Shown: positions 34,859 to 47,767 of the stretch, piece after piece | How positions within the stretch are numbered: position 1 is the first letter of the stretch | Layout of the letters: each line of letters begins with the position of its first letter | Assembly: GCF_007655135.1 (NCBI RefSeq) | Contig: NC_045128.1 | Span: 40,251,885-40,315,884, forward strand | Direction: 5' to 3' | DNA: 64,000 bases | DNA from: Punica granatum | Taxonomy: Eukaryota; Streptophyta; Magnoliopsida; Myrtales; Lythraceae | Notes under the pieces: model-generated | Seen by the model: the letters and a program-made list of their open reading frames with translations, nothing else | Told to the model about the DNA's origin: nothing | Database searches by the model: none | Program-made: the position numbers and the translations under genes

Positions 34859-36094
34859 ATCTAAAATTAGGAGAGGAATAGGGGAAAGTGTCACGAAAAT
34901 CTTGCACCGTAAATGAGGTAATTGGAAAAGGGAGGGGTAGGCTTCTTTTCGAAGAAAAGATGAGAGGGAAACCTGTGATCTCATTTTGACCTTTCGGTTG
35001 TTGTGTGAATAATAACATCAATAATAAGAACAAGAGGAAGAGGAAGAAAGCTGGAAAATTTGCACCATTTGTTGTTTATTTTCTCTACCGGCAGCTGAAA
35101 ATATTTCTCATATTCATAATTACCATGCAATTCAATAATTTCGAAGTGAATATTAAACATGACCTCCTTTTAAGCTCAAATGAGTTTGGATAGAGGTTCA
35201 GGTCAGCTTGCCTGCGCCATTGCTGGCCGATGCTCTCTCCGCCGTGAAAGCATCCTAGTTTAAGAAGGCCGGGTTACTTTCGCCTGGGCGCTAGGGCCTC
35301 CAAACCGAACGATATCTTTTTTTTTTTAAAAAAAAAAAGGAAAGAAAGAAAGAAAAGGACTATTGTGTGAATTTCTAATTTTTTCGTATTCACAGGATGC
35401 AGGGAACTGTCTGAGTCTTTTTCTTTTTTTTTTGGCATCCCCATTCTGTGACTTCTATCCTTAACCAGCTCATCACTTGATGTTCATATGTTTAGTTGAC
35501 TTCACTGTGGTCCTGAAATCTTTAGAAACATAATTAATTATATGTATGAACAATGGGGAAGGAATGTTACGATTGGTCGCAAATTTATTAGAGCAGCTGC
35601 CAAGGTCGGAAGCTTATAGTAAGATGCTAATAGTCAACTGTTCGTGACTAGTACTCCTTTAACTTCTCACTTAGTTAACACTTCGTAGAGAAAAAAATAA
35701 AATAAACCATTTTCAAATAGACCAGTTAAAGAAGTTCCTTACTTTCGGGTATTCTCGTCCATGGAAACTACTTCAACTTCCCGACCTTATAAGAAGATTC
35801 GAACTAATGATCATCAGATGGCCGACCCTCCGCAGCATTCATACTAATCGGAAGTGCGAAACTTATCGTCAATATATTGTCAAGAGAGTTTCATTTGTTT
35901 ATAACAACCATATTTACATGCGTATTCGCTACATACATTTGAGAGTTCCGATATTACATGCCCAAATATGTACTTCGAATTGGTTTTTTGACCGATGGAA
36001 AAATTATCGTTGTCTAACTTACGTCTGGAAATACATACGTTATGCTCAACAACTCATGTAGAATTCCATTTCAGCATTCTCCATCTCTACATTA
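34193..36094. other. Spacer after MYB60-like
   Basis: 3' UTR of MYB60-like, then AT-rich DNA with a TG microsatellite (34836-34858, joined to a TA tract) and a poly-G run near 34322. No gene or RNA supported. Confidence 0.55.
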
Positions 36095-36288
36095 ATAGCT
36101 TGTTTGAATATGAGAGAAACGGAAGGAAAGGGAGGGGAATGGAAGGTATGTCGAAACAAGATTAATTTTTTCATTCTCTTCCCTTCCCTTCCCTTTCCCT
36201 TACTGAGCTATTTCTAAAGGAGGTAAATTTTTACCTTCCACTCCCTTCCCTTTCCCTTTAATGACTCCAATCCAAAGGGAGTGTCAAC
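36095..36288. mobile_element. MITE-like hairpin rich in GGAAGG/CCTTCC
   Basis: Inverted arms GGAAGGAAAGGGAGGGGAAT plus GGAAGGT on the left and ACCTTCCACTCCCTTCCCTT plus TCCCTTTA on the right. They extend outward as TTTGAATATGAGAG versus TTTGGATTGGAGTC. A possible TTA duplication is at 36092-36094 and 36289-36291. The fold is clear; exact ends are uncertain. Confidence 0.6.
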
Positions 36289-36550
36289 TTATTTCATCCC
36301 TGATGAAATTCAAAGTTTGCATATATTTCGGCTATTTAATTAGGAGATCTCATTTGTATCTTTAATATTTAATAAGGCCCATCACATCAATATTTCTCAC
36401 TCACACGAAATAATGTCAGGAATTATATGATCCTTGTTCTCCATTTGCGCAAAATAGCATTCGTGTTGTTGCTTACATACACACATAACATGTACATATA
36501 TGTTATTGAATGTATTTTTTGGTATGGGTCTGAAAATTTAATAGGGCCGA

Positions 36551-36950
36551 CTAGTTTAATTTGAATTAGATTGACCCTATATTCATAAACGGAAAGTCAT
36601 TTGAACCAATCCATCTTAATTGTTATTGTGTGTATTTATTTATTTATGGGGAATTCTAACGTGACATCAAATTGTTGTGACACATTTGGTACATCAGTTC
36701 AAATATTTACTATTTCAGTTCGAGTATTTAGTACTTTTACTAGTTTAATTTGAATCAAATGGACCATCTATTCAAAAAACTCGAGGTCAATATCTTATTC
36801 AAAGGGAATAAACGCGGTGTCATTTGAACCAATCCACCTCAATTGTTATTGTGTGTATTTATTTATATATGTGGAATTCTAACATCACATCAAATTGTTG
36901 TGACACACTTAGTATATCAGTTTAAGTATTTAGTACTTTTACTATTTGTG
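36551..36950. repeat. Diverged tandem duplication (~190-220 bp unit)
   Basis: CTAGTTTAATTTGAAT at 36551 recurs at 36740; GTCATTTGAACCAATCCA at 36596 recurs at 36819; TTGTTATTGTGTGTATTTAT and the segment ATCAAATTGTTGTGACACA recur too. The second copy has ~34 bp extra. No coding capacity. Confidence 0.75.
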
Positions 36951-39858
36951 ATTAATTATACCAAATACTAAACACTAATTGAACTAAGATACTAGAACTG
37001 AAAGTAAGAGTAATAAATACTCATACTAATTACGAATACTAAAAGTAATAGATAATTGAACGAAAACACTAAATACTTGAACTGAAAGTATAATACACGT
37101 TATGTTATCGTGATTTCATATCATAGAAAGATCTTTAGGGACCGTGGGACTACGATCTATATCTATATAATATCTATATAGACTGCTCTTATCAGTCTTC
37201 ACACTGACACGTGGCAAATCTAATTGAGCTCGTATGAGTCATGACAGTCAACGCAAAAAGGAAAGAAAGAAAAACTCTTGAAAAATTTTGATACTGAGAC
37301 AAAAAGGAGTGAAAAAAAAAAAAGGTTAGTTATTAACGGCAGCATGACCAACGTACCAAAACCTGAGAATCAGAAAATTGTCTTGTTAGGCAGTTGAAAA
37401 TCAGAAGAATCTCCAATTTATCTTAGACAAACCACAAAAACATATGTAAGACAAAGGAGTGAAATTACTTCTCATTGTCGAAGCTGATTTACCTTACCGC
37501 TCCGGTGCGGTACTGAAGAACCTTCGCCGTTGAATATGGTCTCTAGCAGTACCAGGGCCTAAAGTGTCGTATCGCAAGAATATGATAGAGAGCATATTAA
37601 TGTTATCAAAGATGGTGCATAGTAAAGCACATCTTATTCTAGAAATCAAAACGTTTTAAATTCGATACTCGTCGGGAGCCATTCGTGCCATTTTATTATG
37701 CTATGTGTCTATATCTCTTGACATGTTCAAGGCCATAGAATAGGGAACATCAGCACGATTGCTAATCGGAATAGTCCGATAAACTCTGTGGTTCATATCC
37801 AATTCGCGGGTTGATCCCACCGCATTGAATGCAAAATTTAAGCTGTGCGCTGCACCAAAGAGCAGGATTAGTGAAATCTCCCTCTAGAGTCAACATCTAA
37901 GCTGAATACATGAGGGGGAATTTGTCGGGAGAGGGGGATGGGGGTGCTTACGAGGAGTCCACAGCAATAAGTGAGGTATCGTCCATTGGCCTTCAAATTA
38001 GGCTGATGAGTCTACTATGGGCCAATTGATGGTAATAGGATTGAATACCACACCTCAGAACAATACTATATATATATATATATATATATTATTTTTGAAA
38101 AGGTTACGGAGTATTTTTAACTTATTTATTAATCTAATTTTCTTTCGACAGTTATCTCAGCCCTAATTATAAGATGTTTCCAATAATTTTTCGACTCTCG
38201 CAGTGCAAATAAAATTTGCTAATATGAAATATAATTTGTCAACTGCGTCACATTGTGTGCTGACGATGCATGTAATTATTAATAAACAAGAACAAATTTC
38301 ACTTTCAGAGCAATAATTCACTCATCGGCTCCTCCGCCAGCTTAATAAGGCAGGATCAATAAAAGCACCTCCCTAATAAAGAACATGTCTCAGTGACCGA
38401 ATTGACTCAGCGTGATCTTTCATTCACCATCGTTAATAATTGATTAATTAGCACCCCACGCTTCGTGGTTTGCACAGCTGCCTCACATGGAGAATTTACT
38501 CATACATAATCGGTTGTCCAATCACTTTGACAGGGCATCCTTATCCAGGCTCAATCTGCACCGTTAACGTCAGGACACAATTCGAACACGAATCGGCCTT
38601 TCCTGTTTAGTGATGGCTCCCCAGCTATCAAGGCCCAAAACTAATCTAATCAAATCAAACTTCACAAATCAAAAAATTTGTAATCATCCAATGTTACAAG
38701 TAAACCTTGCCCCTTAGTCAAGAATAAATGGTTTGCTTTGGAGATGTCTGAAAAAGGTGAATTAATTGAGGCACGTATAAACTATCCCGGATATCATCAG
38801 CTGTCGAAAGAGAGACCCCGACTCCGACTCCGACTCCGCGGCACTAATGAATCCCCACCGATGATGTGTCCCATTTGGTGAGGCTGACGTGGTGGAATTT
38901 GCCCGCTTGTAATAAATGCGCTAAGGGCGGTGTTACCATCGCCGCGATGAATTATGAAGGCCCACTCGAGTCTCCGATTGGCCCAATAAAAAGCCCAAAC
39001 CTTAATAGGCCCGAAGGGCATGAAAAGAATCAATGTTCTACCAGGCATAGCATGTGAATGTGATTGTGATTATGTATGCGGTGGAACTTGCCACCTCACC
39101 TCCGCCCACGAGGCCACGGCAAGTCCTCTCTAGTCACACAATGTGTTTGCACTGTCACGAGGACTTGAATCCAATATGCATATACTTCCACCGGAGATGG
39201 GCACTTTTAACATAAATCAAGCCGAGAAATTCGTGATTTCCAAAGATTAAGAGAAATGCCGGTGGTACCCACGAAAAAGAGAGAGAGAAAGAGAGGCTCT
39301 CATCCCTAACTCTACATACACAATTAGCCTTCATGGTTCGTGTCATGATATACTACTGAGACATTGCCCTATCACAAAGCAACAAGAGAGGAAAGACAGA
39401 GAGACATGGCACAAAAAGCCTCTTCGTCTTTCTCACAAGACCTGCAAGAAAGCAGCGAAACCTTCGGGATGACCTGGCACTTCAAGACAGATGCTTGTCC
39501 ATGAATTTGCTTCTTACAATCTATGTACAGCCGTAATAGTTTAGCACAGGTACCGGGCTAATGAGAATAGCTGGTGTCGCTTGGGGGAGAGAGAGAGAGA
39601 GAGAGGGTTGTCCAATAATCAGTCTCCTTTCTCAAGTGACAAGCTACTCAGTACTCCTCTCTTAAGGTCTTTCATTCCACAACAAAAGTGCACCTAAAAA
39701 TTTTCACAATCCGATAAATTGCATGGCGGGCAGTTTAAGTGTATAATAGACTTGAGAGGACGTAGAAATTGCATACCTATCAGCCAACACACTGAGGTTG
39801 CTTGCTTCTTATTCACAAGATAAATGGTCAGTCCTCCTTGGCTATTCACACTCCTCAC
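36951..39858. other. Gene-free spacer downstream of the CS26-like gene
   Basis: AT-rich DNA with a TA microsatellite (38066-38089) and a GA run near 39590. The last part is the 3' flank of the CS26-like gene. No supported gene. Confidence 0.55.
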
Positions 39859-42733
39859 TCACATCTTTTGGACTTCCTCGTGGATTGAATTGAACAGAAC
39901 AGTTGAAATGTACCTCTCACCAAAACTTGGAAATATAACCTATGCAGAAAAAGCAAAGACGAACTTGAATTTCAAGGCCCAGAAGAGTGAAGCAACCTTT
40001 TCACACAGTATTTGTTACCGTAATAAGCTTCCCAGAATTCTCAGGTCTTTTTGCCAAACTTATGGCAGCAGCTGCAGCAGCCCCAGAGGAAATGCCCACC
40101 TAGCAACAGGCATAAAATACAAAATTAAGTTTATGAATACGAGTTAAAATCTCTGCCATGGAGTTTCAATGATCACAAATGTCTTCAAATGCTCAAAAAA
40201 ATATTAAAAGATCTTCATTTCCTTTTAGTCCATAAGTATGGGTAGGATGACAGTATCACAAACTTTCTATATTGTTAGCTTTCCAGTTTGGGAAAGGAAA
40301 TAAACTTCAAATTACCAGCAAACCTTCCTCCAAGGCTAACCTCCTCGCCATGTCAATAGCTTCATCATTTGTAACCTAGCATACATAGAACGAGACAATG
40401 ACAACAAAGAATTTTAAAAGCATCGCCATGGCCCATGGTGACATAGCAAGTACAAAACAACAAGACACTTGATCATCTACTTTGAAGCATTAAGGTTATA
40501 CGAAGTAAGGTTATATAACCAAATAATGCCACTTCGAAGCATTAAACCATACGAATGTGCATTTGATTTGCATAAAGTACGGTTGTCAGCACCTTCTACT
40601 TTGAAGTATTAAGGTTATACGAAATAAGGTTATATAATCAAATAATGCCACTTCGAAGCATTAAACTATACAATGTGCATTTGATTTGCATAAATCTTTT
40701 ATGTATGGTTGTCAGCACCTTCTGGTACCATTTAATGATACTATATAGCCACAGAAAGAGAAACGGTGCAAAGAATATTTCATACCTTGATAACCTCATC
40801 AAGCAAATTAATGTCCAAGATGCTTGGTACGTACCCTGCCCCCAAGAAAAGAAAAAATTCAGAATTTTGGTCCCATAAACAATTTCCGGAGAGAGCAAAA
40901 CTAGTCAGCATCAAATTGAAAGACCAGAACTCATGCATTCTCACCTGAATTATCTCCAGATATTACACTCCTCTCCGCAGGTTCAACACCAATTACCTGG
41001 ATTATTTGTAATAATAAATTTGTAAGCCCAACAATGGCACAAGATAGATGAAAAGGTCAAACAGGATAAAAAAAGGGCCAAAGAAGTGCCACTCAACTCA
41101 ACTCAACGAATCATTATTACATGCAGCGACTCAACAAATAATACACTGAAAATTTCACAAAATGTGGACTGACCTTCATATCCTTGTTCATCATTTTCAA
41201 GTAGCGCCCAGTACCTGTAACTGTACCGCCAGTTCCAATCCCCGCAACAAGTATGTCGACACTACCCATGGTGTCCTCCCATATTTCAGGTCCAGTGGTT
41301 TCAAAGTGTACCTGCGATTGCAATTGACAATCAACCATACCGTAAGTGAATCAAGAAGAGATTCACATGAGCAAGCGCTTACTGAAGTTTTGCAAGAGAT
41401 AGAACATAAAACAACCTTGGTGTTAGCTAAATTATCAAATTGTTGAAACATGTATGCATTCGGCGTGCTAAGAACAATTTCTTCAGCTTTATCAACAGCA
41501 CCTTGCAAGCCTTTTTCTGGATCAGTCAAAATGATATCGGCTCCAAAAGCACGTAAGAGTATCCTCCTTTCAATATTAATAGACGCAGGCATGGTGACTA
41601 TGAGTTTGTATCCTTTAATGGCTGCGACAAAAGCAATACCAAGACCTGTGTTTCCGGTGGTTGGTTCAACTAATACACTCTGCACAAGGAAAGAAACAAG
41701 AACACCAAAATGATCATCTGCTTATCATTAGTAAATCATAGCCAGGGATGTCACAAGGAAATGGATGTCTTTACGCGACATAACAAACTTGGAGGAATAG
41801 AAACAGGAAGAACCAGATGACTGACCTTTCCTGGTGAAATTGCTCCTCTTTCCTCAGCATCAGTAATCATGCTATAACCGATTCTGAAATTATCATAGTA
41901 CAATAACAGGCAGGCAGCATAAGTTCTTCATCCACGAGAAAGCTCATGCAGCATAACTACTCCTTTGTGGTCTTCTGGTCTACTACTTCTCTACCATTTC
42001 GAGTACTCGTAGCACTAGGTATACGAGCTACTAGAAAATATAGGTGGCAATGCATAATATAAATCCACGATCTCGATGATCCGCAAAGTACACGGAGGTA
42101 TATGAAATATACGTGCTTCTAAATAAGTGTGGCCAGTATATCAGAATTACCTATCTTTGACACTTCGGCAAGGTTCCATGGATTCAAGTTTCGCAGCAAC
42201 ATTGGCCACACAGCCTTCTGTAACTTTGTTGAGATATACCATGGGCGTCCTCCCAATCAACTACATTCAATTGTGAAACGAACCAATTAACGCCATACAG
42301 ACCGTACAGGGAGATGACATAGTAACAGAAAGCACAGGATAACAAACGTTTTATCCGAAATTCAGCTCTGCATAGAGGAGAGAACAGCAACAATAGCAAT
42401 CTAAGCGAACATGGAGGCGAGGAGGAGTAAAAGAAGCACCTGACTAACGTCTTCAGCTATATTGACCGCTTCTGTGTCCTCTTCTCCTTCCATCAGTTCG
42501 TCTTCTGCTTGCACTTCTTCCTCCTCTGCTTCCAGGCTTGCGGCGTACAGTGAAGAAGCAGCAGCTCTAGCTCGAACAATGGGACGCGTCCTCGCAGCCG
42601 TAAATGCCAGTCCATAGCTCAAGGAGAAGCCCGGAGCTCTGACGGACACGAGACGGCGTCGCGGAGGAGCAGCGAGCCGATAAGGAGGAAGAAGAAGATT
42701 ACGAAGAGAGGGTGATGACGCAGTTACCGCCAT
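39859..42733 (-). CDS. CS26: Plastid cysteine synthase family enzyme, S-sulfocysteine synthase-like (CS26)
   Basis: Ten exons on the minus strand join to 395 residues: 42733-42440, 42260-42151, 41883-41826, 41679-41416, 41311-41174, 40996-40945, 40835-40786, 40375-40316, 40099-40019, 39939-39859. The first ~65 residues resemble a plastid transit peptide, followed by an acidic linker ([20 protein letters not shown]). The PLP-lysine is Lys133 in CRSVKDRIG. The substrate loop reads [10 protein letters not shown], with Thr where OAS-thiol-lyases usually have Ser. [12 protein letters not shown] binds the cofactor phosphate. Segments [35 protein letters not shown] and [20 protein letters not shown] fit the CS26 subgroup. 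CS26 makes S-sulfocysteine from O-acetylserine and thiosulfate in the thylakoid lumen and affects chloroplast redox. A plain O-acetylserine (thiol)lyase is the alternative. Confidence 0.9.
40478..40725. repeat. Tandem duplication (118-bp period) in a CS26-like intron
   Basis: CTACTTTGAAGCATTAAGG at 40478 recurs as CTACTTTGAAGTATTAAGG at 40596. The following ~100 bp match almost base for base. Both copies lie in the intron 40376-40785. Confidence 0.9.
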
Positions 42734-43494
42734 GGCCACCACTTCAGTGAGGTGAGGTTTATGGATGGAAATAGAACGGCTGGGGGTTTAAAGAACTTTC
42801 CGGCCCACTCAGGCCCAGGGGCGGAAATGTAACATTTCGGCCCATTTAGATTGATTCCTGTTGATACTTTGATTACGATGGGCCCAATATGCAATCATCC
42901 TAATTAACCGTTATGATTTACCGCGAAGCTCATTAGAACCTCTCGCCGGAGAAGGCTCAGCTCAGGCAAATGAGATGAGATTCACTGTGATCTCGTCAGA
43001 ACCATCACTGCAAATCGACCTCGCAAACTCAGCTTTCGAAAACGACTTATTTTTGGAGTCCAAGTGTGGGAATTTGAAGCATCTGATATGGAAAAAAAGT
43101 AAAGATCGTGAAACACGGGATTTACCGCAATTACGTTGATTATACATGAATATGGGTGAGAGATATCGCTGTGTATGTGGTCGAACTGAGACCAATGTCA
43201 TATAAATTACAGCCTACGTCCTATGATCTTTCTGTATTCCATTTCACATACAGATGAAGTGGCACTAGAAGCTTTTAAATCAGTCTGTCACCTCCAACCA
43301 TCCAAGATGATCGCCGAACTATCTTTCCTCTTTTCCCTGTACACAGCGACATCCGGAGTTTCTGCCTCAAAGTCTGCAGCGAGGAGAGACTGCAGCAGCT
43401 TGTCACCTTCGAAATAGATTATAATCCGATGCAGTAGCGTCCTATATCCCCAACTTACCCCAAAGGGGAAAATGAGAAATTCCACTTTGACCAT
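42734..43494. other. Spacer between the CS26-like and GT47 genes
   Basis: Both genes are on the minus strand, so this holds the CS26-like promoter and the GT47 3' flank. No other gene supported. Confidence 0.6.
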
Positions 43495-45540
43495 TCACCA
43501 GAAGTTGTTGGGAATGCTCATCTTTGGTTTTACCTGTTTCTCGGAATTCCGACCAAACCGACTCGATCGGTGGATCTTCATCCTAAAATTGGGAACCTTC
43601 CTCGAGATAGCCTGCCAAATCATTTGCACGGCATCTCCTTCCCTCGATGGGTACTGATACTCGTAGAACCTCTCGACCTCCTTCAGCTTCCTCCACATTC
43701 TGGTCCACTCCTCCTTACCAATACTTCTGATGAGATTAATGAGGAACTTTTCCTTTATAGCATCTGCAGTCCTTACAAAGATACAGAACTCAGAGTAGTC
43801 GAGGACGTCTTCAAACGGGAGCTCGATCTCGTCACTTATGATGACCGGGACGCAGTGACTGGCTATGGCGTCGAACAGGCGGTTCGATGAAGGGGTGTCG
43901 CCTGCTATGTTGAGGCAGAATTTCGAGGTGTGCATGCCCTTTGAGGCCTTGTTGATCCCATCATTGAGTACGCTCCCAAACGAAAAATGCACATCTTTTT
44001 CGTCTTTGAGGAGATAAAACAACTCTTGCCGAGCCAACCCACCCTGGAAATCAGAATTGTAGAAAAAAAGGTTAATGGGTTAGTAGTTCCCTCTGATGAA
44101 TTAAATAGATCAACACAGAACTAATGTTCGTCTAGCGTAAGGCTTATCATCAAGGCAGTCTATTTATAGCTCGCGAAATCCTCTGAGAAAATGGTATATG
44201 CCATCCGTAGCAATTGAAGGAAAAGGAAAACATATCATGCCCGATATTGCAGAAGTGGGTGACTAATTCAAAGAACAAGGCACAACGAGGGAATCATAGA
44301 CAAATCAGAAACGAACACAACATCCAAAAATTAAAACCATAAAACAAAACTTGCCACACGTTGCCAAAAACACGTGAGGAACTCTGAAATGTCTCAGCAA
44401 ATTCATGTAGCTACTATTGTCTCATCGACCAGGGCACAAGGAATCATAGATGAACGAGCAATTATCGAGATGCAGAAGAGTATATAGAAAACCATGTAGA
44501 CTAGGAAGAGGACATACATCTTTTCTATAAATGGCGCCTTGAAAGTACAGCAAAGTCGGGCGGCTATCAAAATCAGACTTATCATTCACAAAGCTCTTGA
44601 TCAGATGCTTATAAGGAGCGATAACGTCCTTCTCCACATTTGCCACATTAGGCGGATACCTCCCGAAATCAGCCAATATAAACATTGCAGGCCACAGCTT
44701 CATCCTCGCATCCAGCATGCTGTTGGGGTGGTGGGCCAAAATCACGTGGTCTCTACCGCCTGCCTTATTCCACTCCTCCTGGGATGTCAGGTACTCGACT
44801 AACTTCTCCTGCAACTCCTTGTTCTTGCTCACCTTCTGATGAGGGTTCCTCTTTGAGTACCGGTTATAGCTTAAGGAAGAGAAGAATGGGACAAAGATTA
44901 TATCGGCCTCACTAGAGTTGCGGACTCTCACCGCACTTCGCCCATTTAAAGAGCTCGCGAAATCCGAGGAAAGAAGGTCCAAAGTGAGCCAATATTCTAT
45001 GCTATGCTGCAGGTTCAATCCGCCAGGATACTCGGGGATTCTGGTCCGAATATCGGGCCACACGCTGTCCCCCTGGGGCTTCCAACCTAATAGCTCGAAA
45101 TGGAACTCGACAGGTAAATCATACATAAAGACCTTGAGGATTCTATCGTTATTGGTAATGCACTTCATATCTAGTTTCTTCTGAGGAGGCAAATGGATTG
45201 CTTCCTCTACATTATCATCAACAGGGACAGTACCATTTTCAACTGCAGGGTCAAGATCATACCGACCAGAATCACCATCGTCCAAGGCTGCAAAAAGCTT
45301 GTTAGAGGGCAGCAGGCTATGGTCGATGAATTGTGGGCGACCGGCAGAACGCAAGACGAAGAACCAAGACAATATGAACATAACCGACGCGACCATGAAC
45401 AGGCAAAAGAGAGATCTTTGGGATATAATCCCGAGGGAGGAGGGGCTCCTTTCCCCCATTAGCAACCGGAATACGAGAAATCGGCTAAACTCTTTCTCAG
45501 AAGCATCATTCCCTGCTCCAGAAGTGATCCCATCCGACAT
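43495..45540 (-). CDS. Exostosin-domain glycosyltransferase, family GT47
   Basis: Two exons on the minus strand (45540-44518, 44043-43495) encode 523 residues. A single signal-anchor helix ([20 protein letters not shown], around residues 44-63) marks a type II Golgi protein. The exostosin domain starts with [20 protein letters not shown]. It continues with [45 protein letters not shown] and [16 protein letters not shown] (across the junction), then [26 protein letters not shown] and [22 protein letters not shown]47 enzymes build cell-wall polysaccharides; ARAD1/EDA5-type members are the nearest by my recollection, with arabinan or other pectic side chains as likely products. Donor sugar and linkage cannot be read from sequence. 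The 5' leader is GA-rich on the sense strand. Symbol left blank because the subclade is not certain. Confidence 0.92.
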
Positions 45541-45979
45541 TGTTGCTCATAGAAGCCAAGAGGGAACTCAAAGGAACACCCACCACATTTCCCATGATCA
45601 CGCTGACGGCAGATGTCAGTATCTCCGCAAAATTACAGCGCCCAGAAAGGAAAAAAAGGGACCTCTAATGGACTGATTATCAGGCCAGGCGCAACGAACC
45701 CAGAGAAAAAAACGAACGGAGCAAACCCGAAGATCTCCTCAAGTCATCGATTGATTATCAAGTGCAGATTTTTGGCCTTCTCTCCGCATGGAAAAGTGCG
45801 GAAAAAAAGGAGGAAAGCAGACAACCCCGGCAAAGAACGAAAATCAATGGAGTTCTTGATGTTTCGTTTTGGATTGAAACGTCCAATGAAGAGGACGAGG
45901 AAAAGAGGAACCGCGTGGTAAAGACAACGTGCATAATACAGCAAAGGAAACCGAATGGCACACAGAACAGAAGCATGAA

Positions 45980-45984
45980 AGCTC

Positions 45985-46018
<34 letters not shown>

Positions 46019-46060
46019 CTCTCTCTCTGTGTTGTCTCTGTTTCGAGAGGGGTGAGTTGG
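45980..46060 (-). promoter_or_regulatory. GA-rich leader/promoter tract of the GT47 gene
   Basis: On the sense strand this is a GA/CAGA-repeat tract about 440-520 bp upstream of the GT47 start. GAGA tracts in plant promoters and leaders bind BPC proteins. Its function here is not shown. Confidence 0.4.
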
Positions 46061-46199
46061 GAGTGGGGGAAGCAGGGGGGGGGGATGAATGAGGAGAAGC
46101 GTCGGAATAGGGTGGAAGCTGGTGAAGCGGGACACACTCTCTCTCGTTCCCTCTCTGCCTTTCCTTTTTTAAGGTTCTGGTTCCACTCAAAGTGCTCAT

Positions 46200-47767
46200 T
46201 CCTCTCTCTCTCTCTAAACCTGTGTTTTGTTATATTAATTGCTACTTAGATTAAACTCAACCATGATTATTTGATTTCATGAAAAATTTGCAAAAGATAT
46301 AATACAATTATGGAAATGATATGATTACGCTGATACTCTTTCCGTTCCAAGTGTAAATTAAAGGGAAAAAAATTTATGAAGTATGGCGCAATTAGCAAAC
46401 TTTATCCCTCTGAGATCGGGAAAAACCGATGTCCAATCCGACAATTGTTTTCGACCAGTAAGCTAAAGACTAAGGAGGGAGGACATGTGGTCATCTTATT
46501 ACTGCATTAAGTGTTGATGTTATTATTGCATCAGCTTGAATTACAGTTGAACAGAATTTGACCAGAGCTACTTCCTGCCCATGACTCCATGGACAAATGA
46601 TCCATGGAAAATGGTGCTTCTGCATTGACTAATTAATCAGGAAAAAAGAAGAAAAAGAAAATTTGCGGGTGATGACTGGGTTAGATGAGATTCAGACAGG
46701 ACATACCTGCTCCGTAGAAAGACAACTAGAGTCGGTGGATTGCATGTGAGTTTGTGACTGTCACTGTTTATTCAGTAAAATATAATCTTTTCCTCCCCGC
46801 TTCCACTTGCAGCATTCGAGGCATTTTCTTTCTTAAACTATGTTTAGTGTGTTAATCATCCATTAGATTCGTGCATAGATGCTTCATGTCATGTGCTCCG
46901 ATTCCATCCCATTCGAGCTTGACAAACAATCGAATCCGACTACCGAGCTCTAGTTTGTCAATGCTCGGATAAAACAAGCTATATGAATCTCGAGTCCAAA
47001 ACCAAGTAGTGAGCTTGAAGTTTATCGCTTTAGTTAGGGGTATGGGATCAAGATCAAGATCAAGCTCAAGCCGACCATTGGGCCCGAGCTTCCCAAGCCG
47101 TGCCAAGCTCGAACAGAGTGCTGCTGGGTCCAGCTTCGTTCGATTATCTGCGTTAACTCTGATCCATCCGTGGGGTGCATTCAAGTTTTCACCAAAGAAC
47201 ACGGCCTTCTCTATTTATGTATATGTCGGTAAGTACGACGCTGGAAGACTAATAAAGAGGGAAACGGCTCTCTGCAATATTCATTAAGCTGCTATTCCTA
47301 CTCCCTCCAGATTCTCTTAAGGTACAATCTCAAAAGCCATTTCCTCCTAAAGCATCCATTTGCCATTTGATTAATTTCAACAAAGCAGGAGCCTTCCAGA
47401 AGCCATGGATCTGACAAAATCCGAGACAAACGGATGTTTTTCCACTTATTAATGAAGATCTTCGCGCCCAAACTGATTCAATCAGAGCACAGCAACACCA
47501 CGAAAGTTCAAGCAAGGCACGTCAGAGCTAGACACACTCAAAGAAAATACTGCATGAGGTTTCTAAAGGCGATTTAACGAAACAGCCGAAAATCACCGGC
47601 AAATTCAATCCTTACATTATCACGTGTCATTGCTGCTTGAACCAACTCATGACAGTTTCCATCTCAAATTAGACGCAAGAATGTCTGTGATCTTACTCGC
47701 TCCCTTACTCGTGGGTTACACACAGGGATTTCAATCCCCAGGAAGTGACAAACAAAAATCGCAGCGC
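46200..47767. other. Spacer between the GT47 and CBR1 genes
   Basis: Holds the far-upstream region of GT47 and the 3' flank of CBR1. No gene, RNA or bounded repeat that I can support. Confidence 0.55.

Noticed and set aside
35807..36061. 84-residue plus-strand frame
   Set aside because: Tyr/Arg/Ile-rich composition as expected of AT-rich DNA read at random; no splice or promoter support.
37150..37200. CTATATCTATATAATATC as a Helitron start
   Set aside because: No matching CTRR end with hairpin was found; simple TA-rich sequence explains it.
45744..46199. Several 97-151 residue frames on both strands
   Set aside because: Arise from the CT/GA-repeat leader of the GT47 gene; low complexity.
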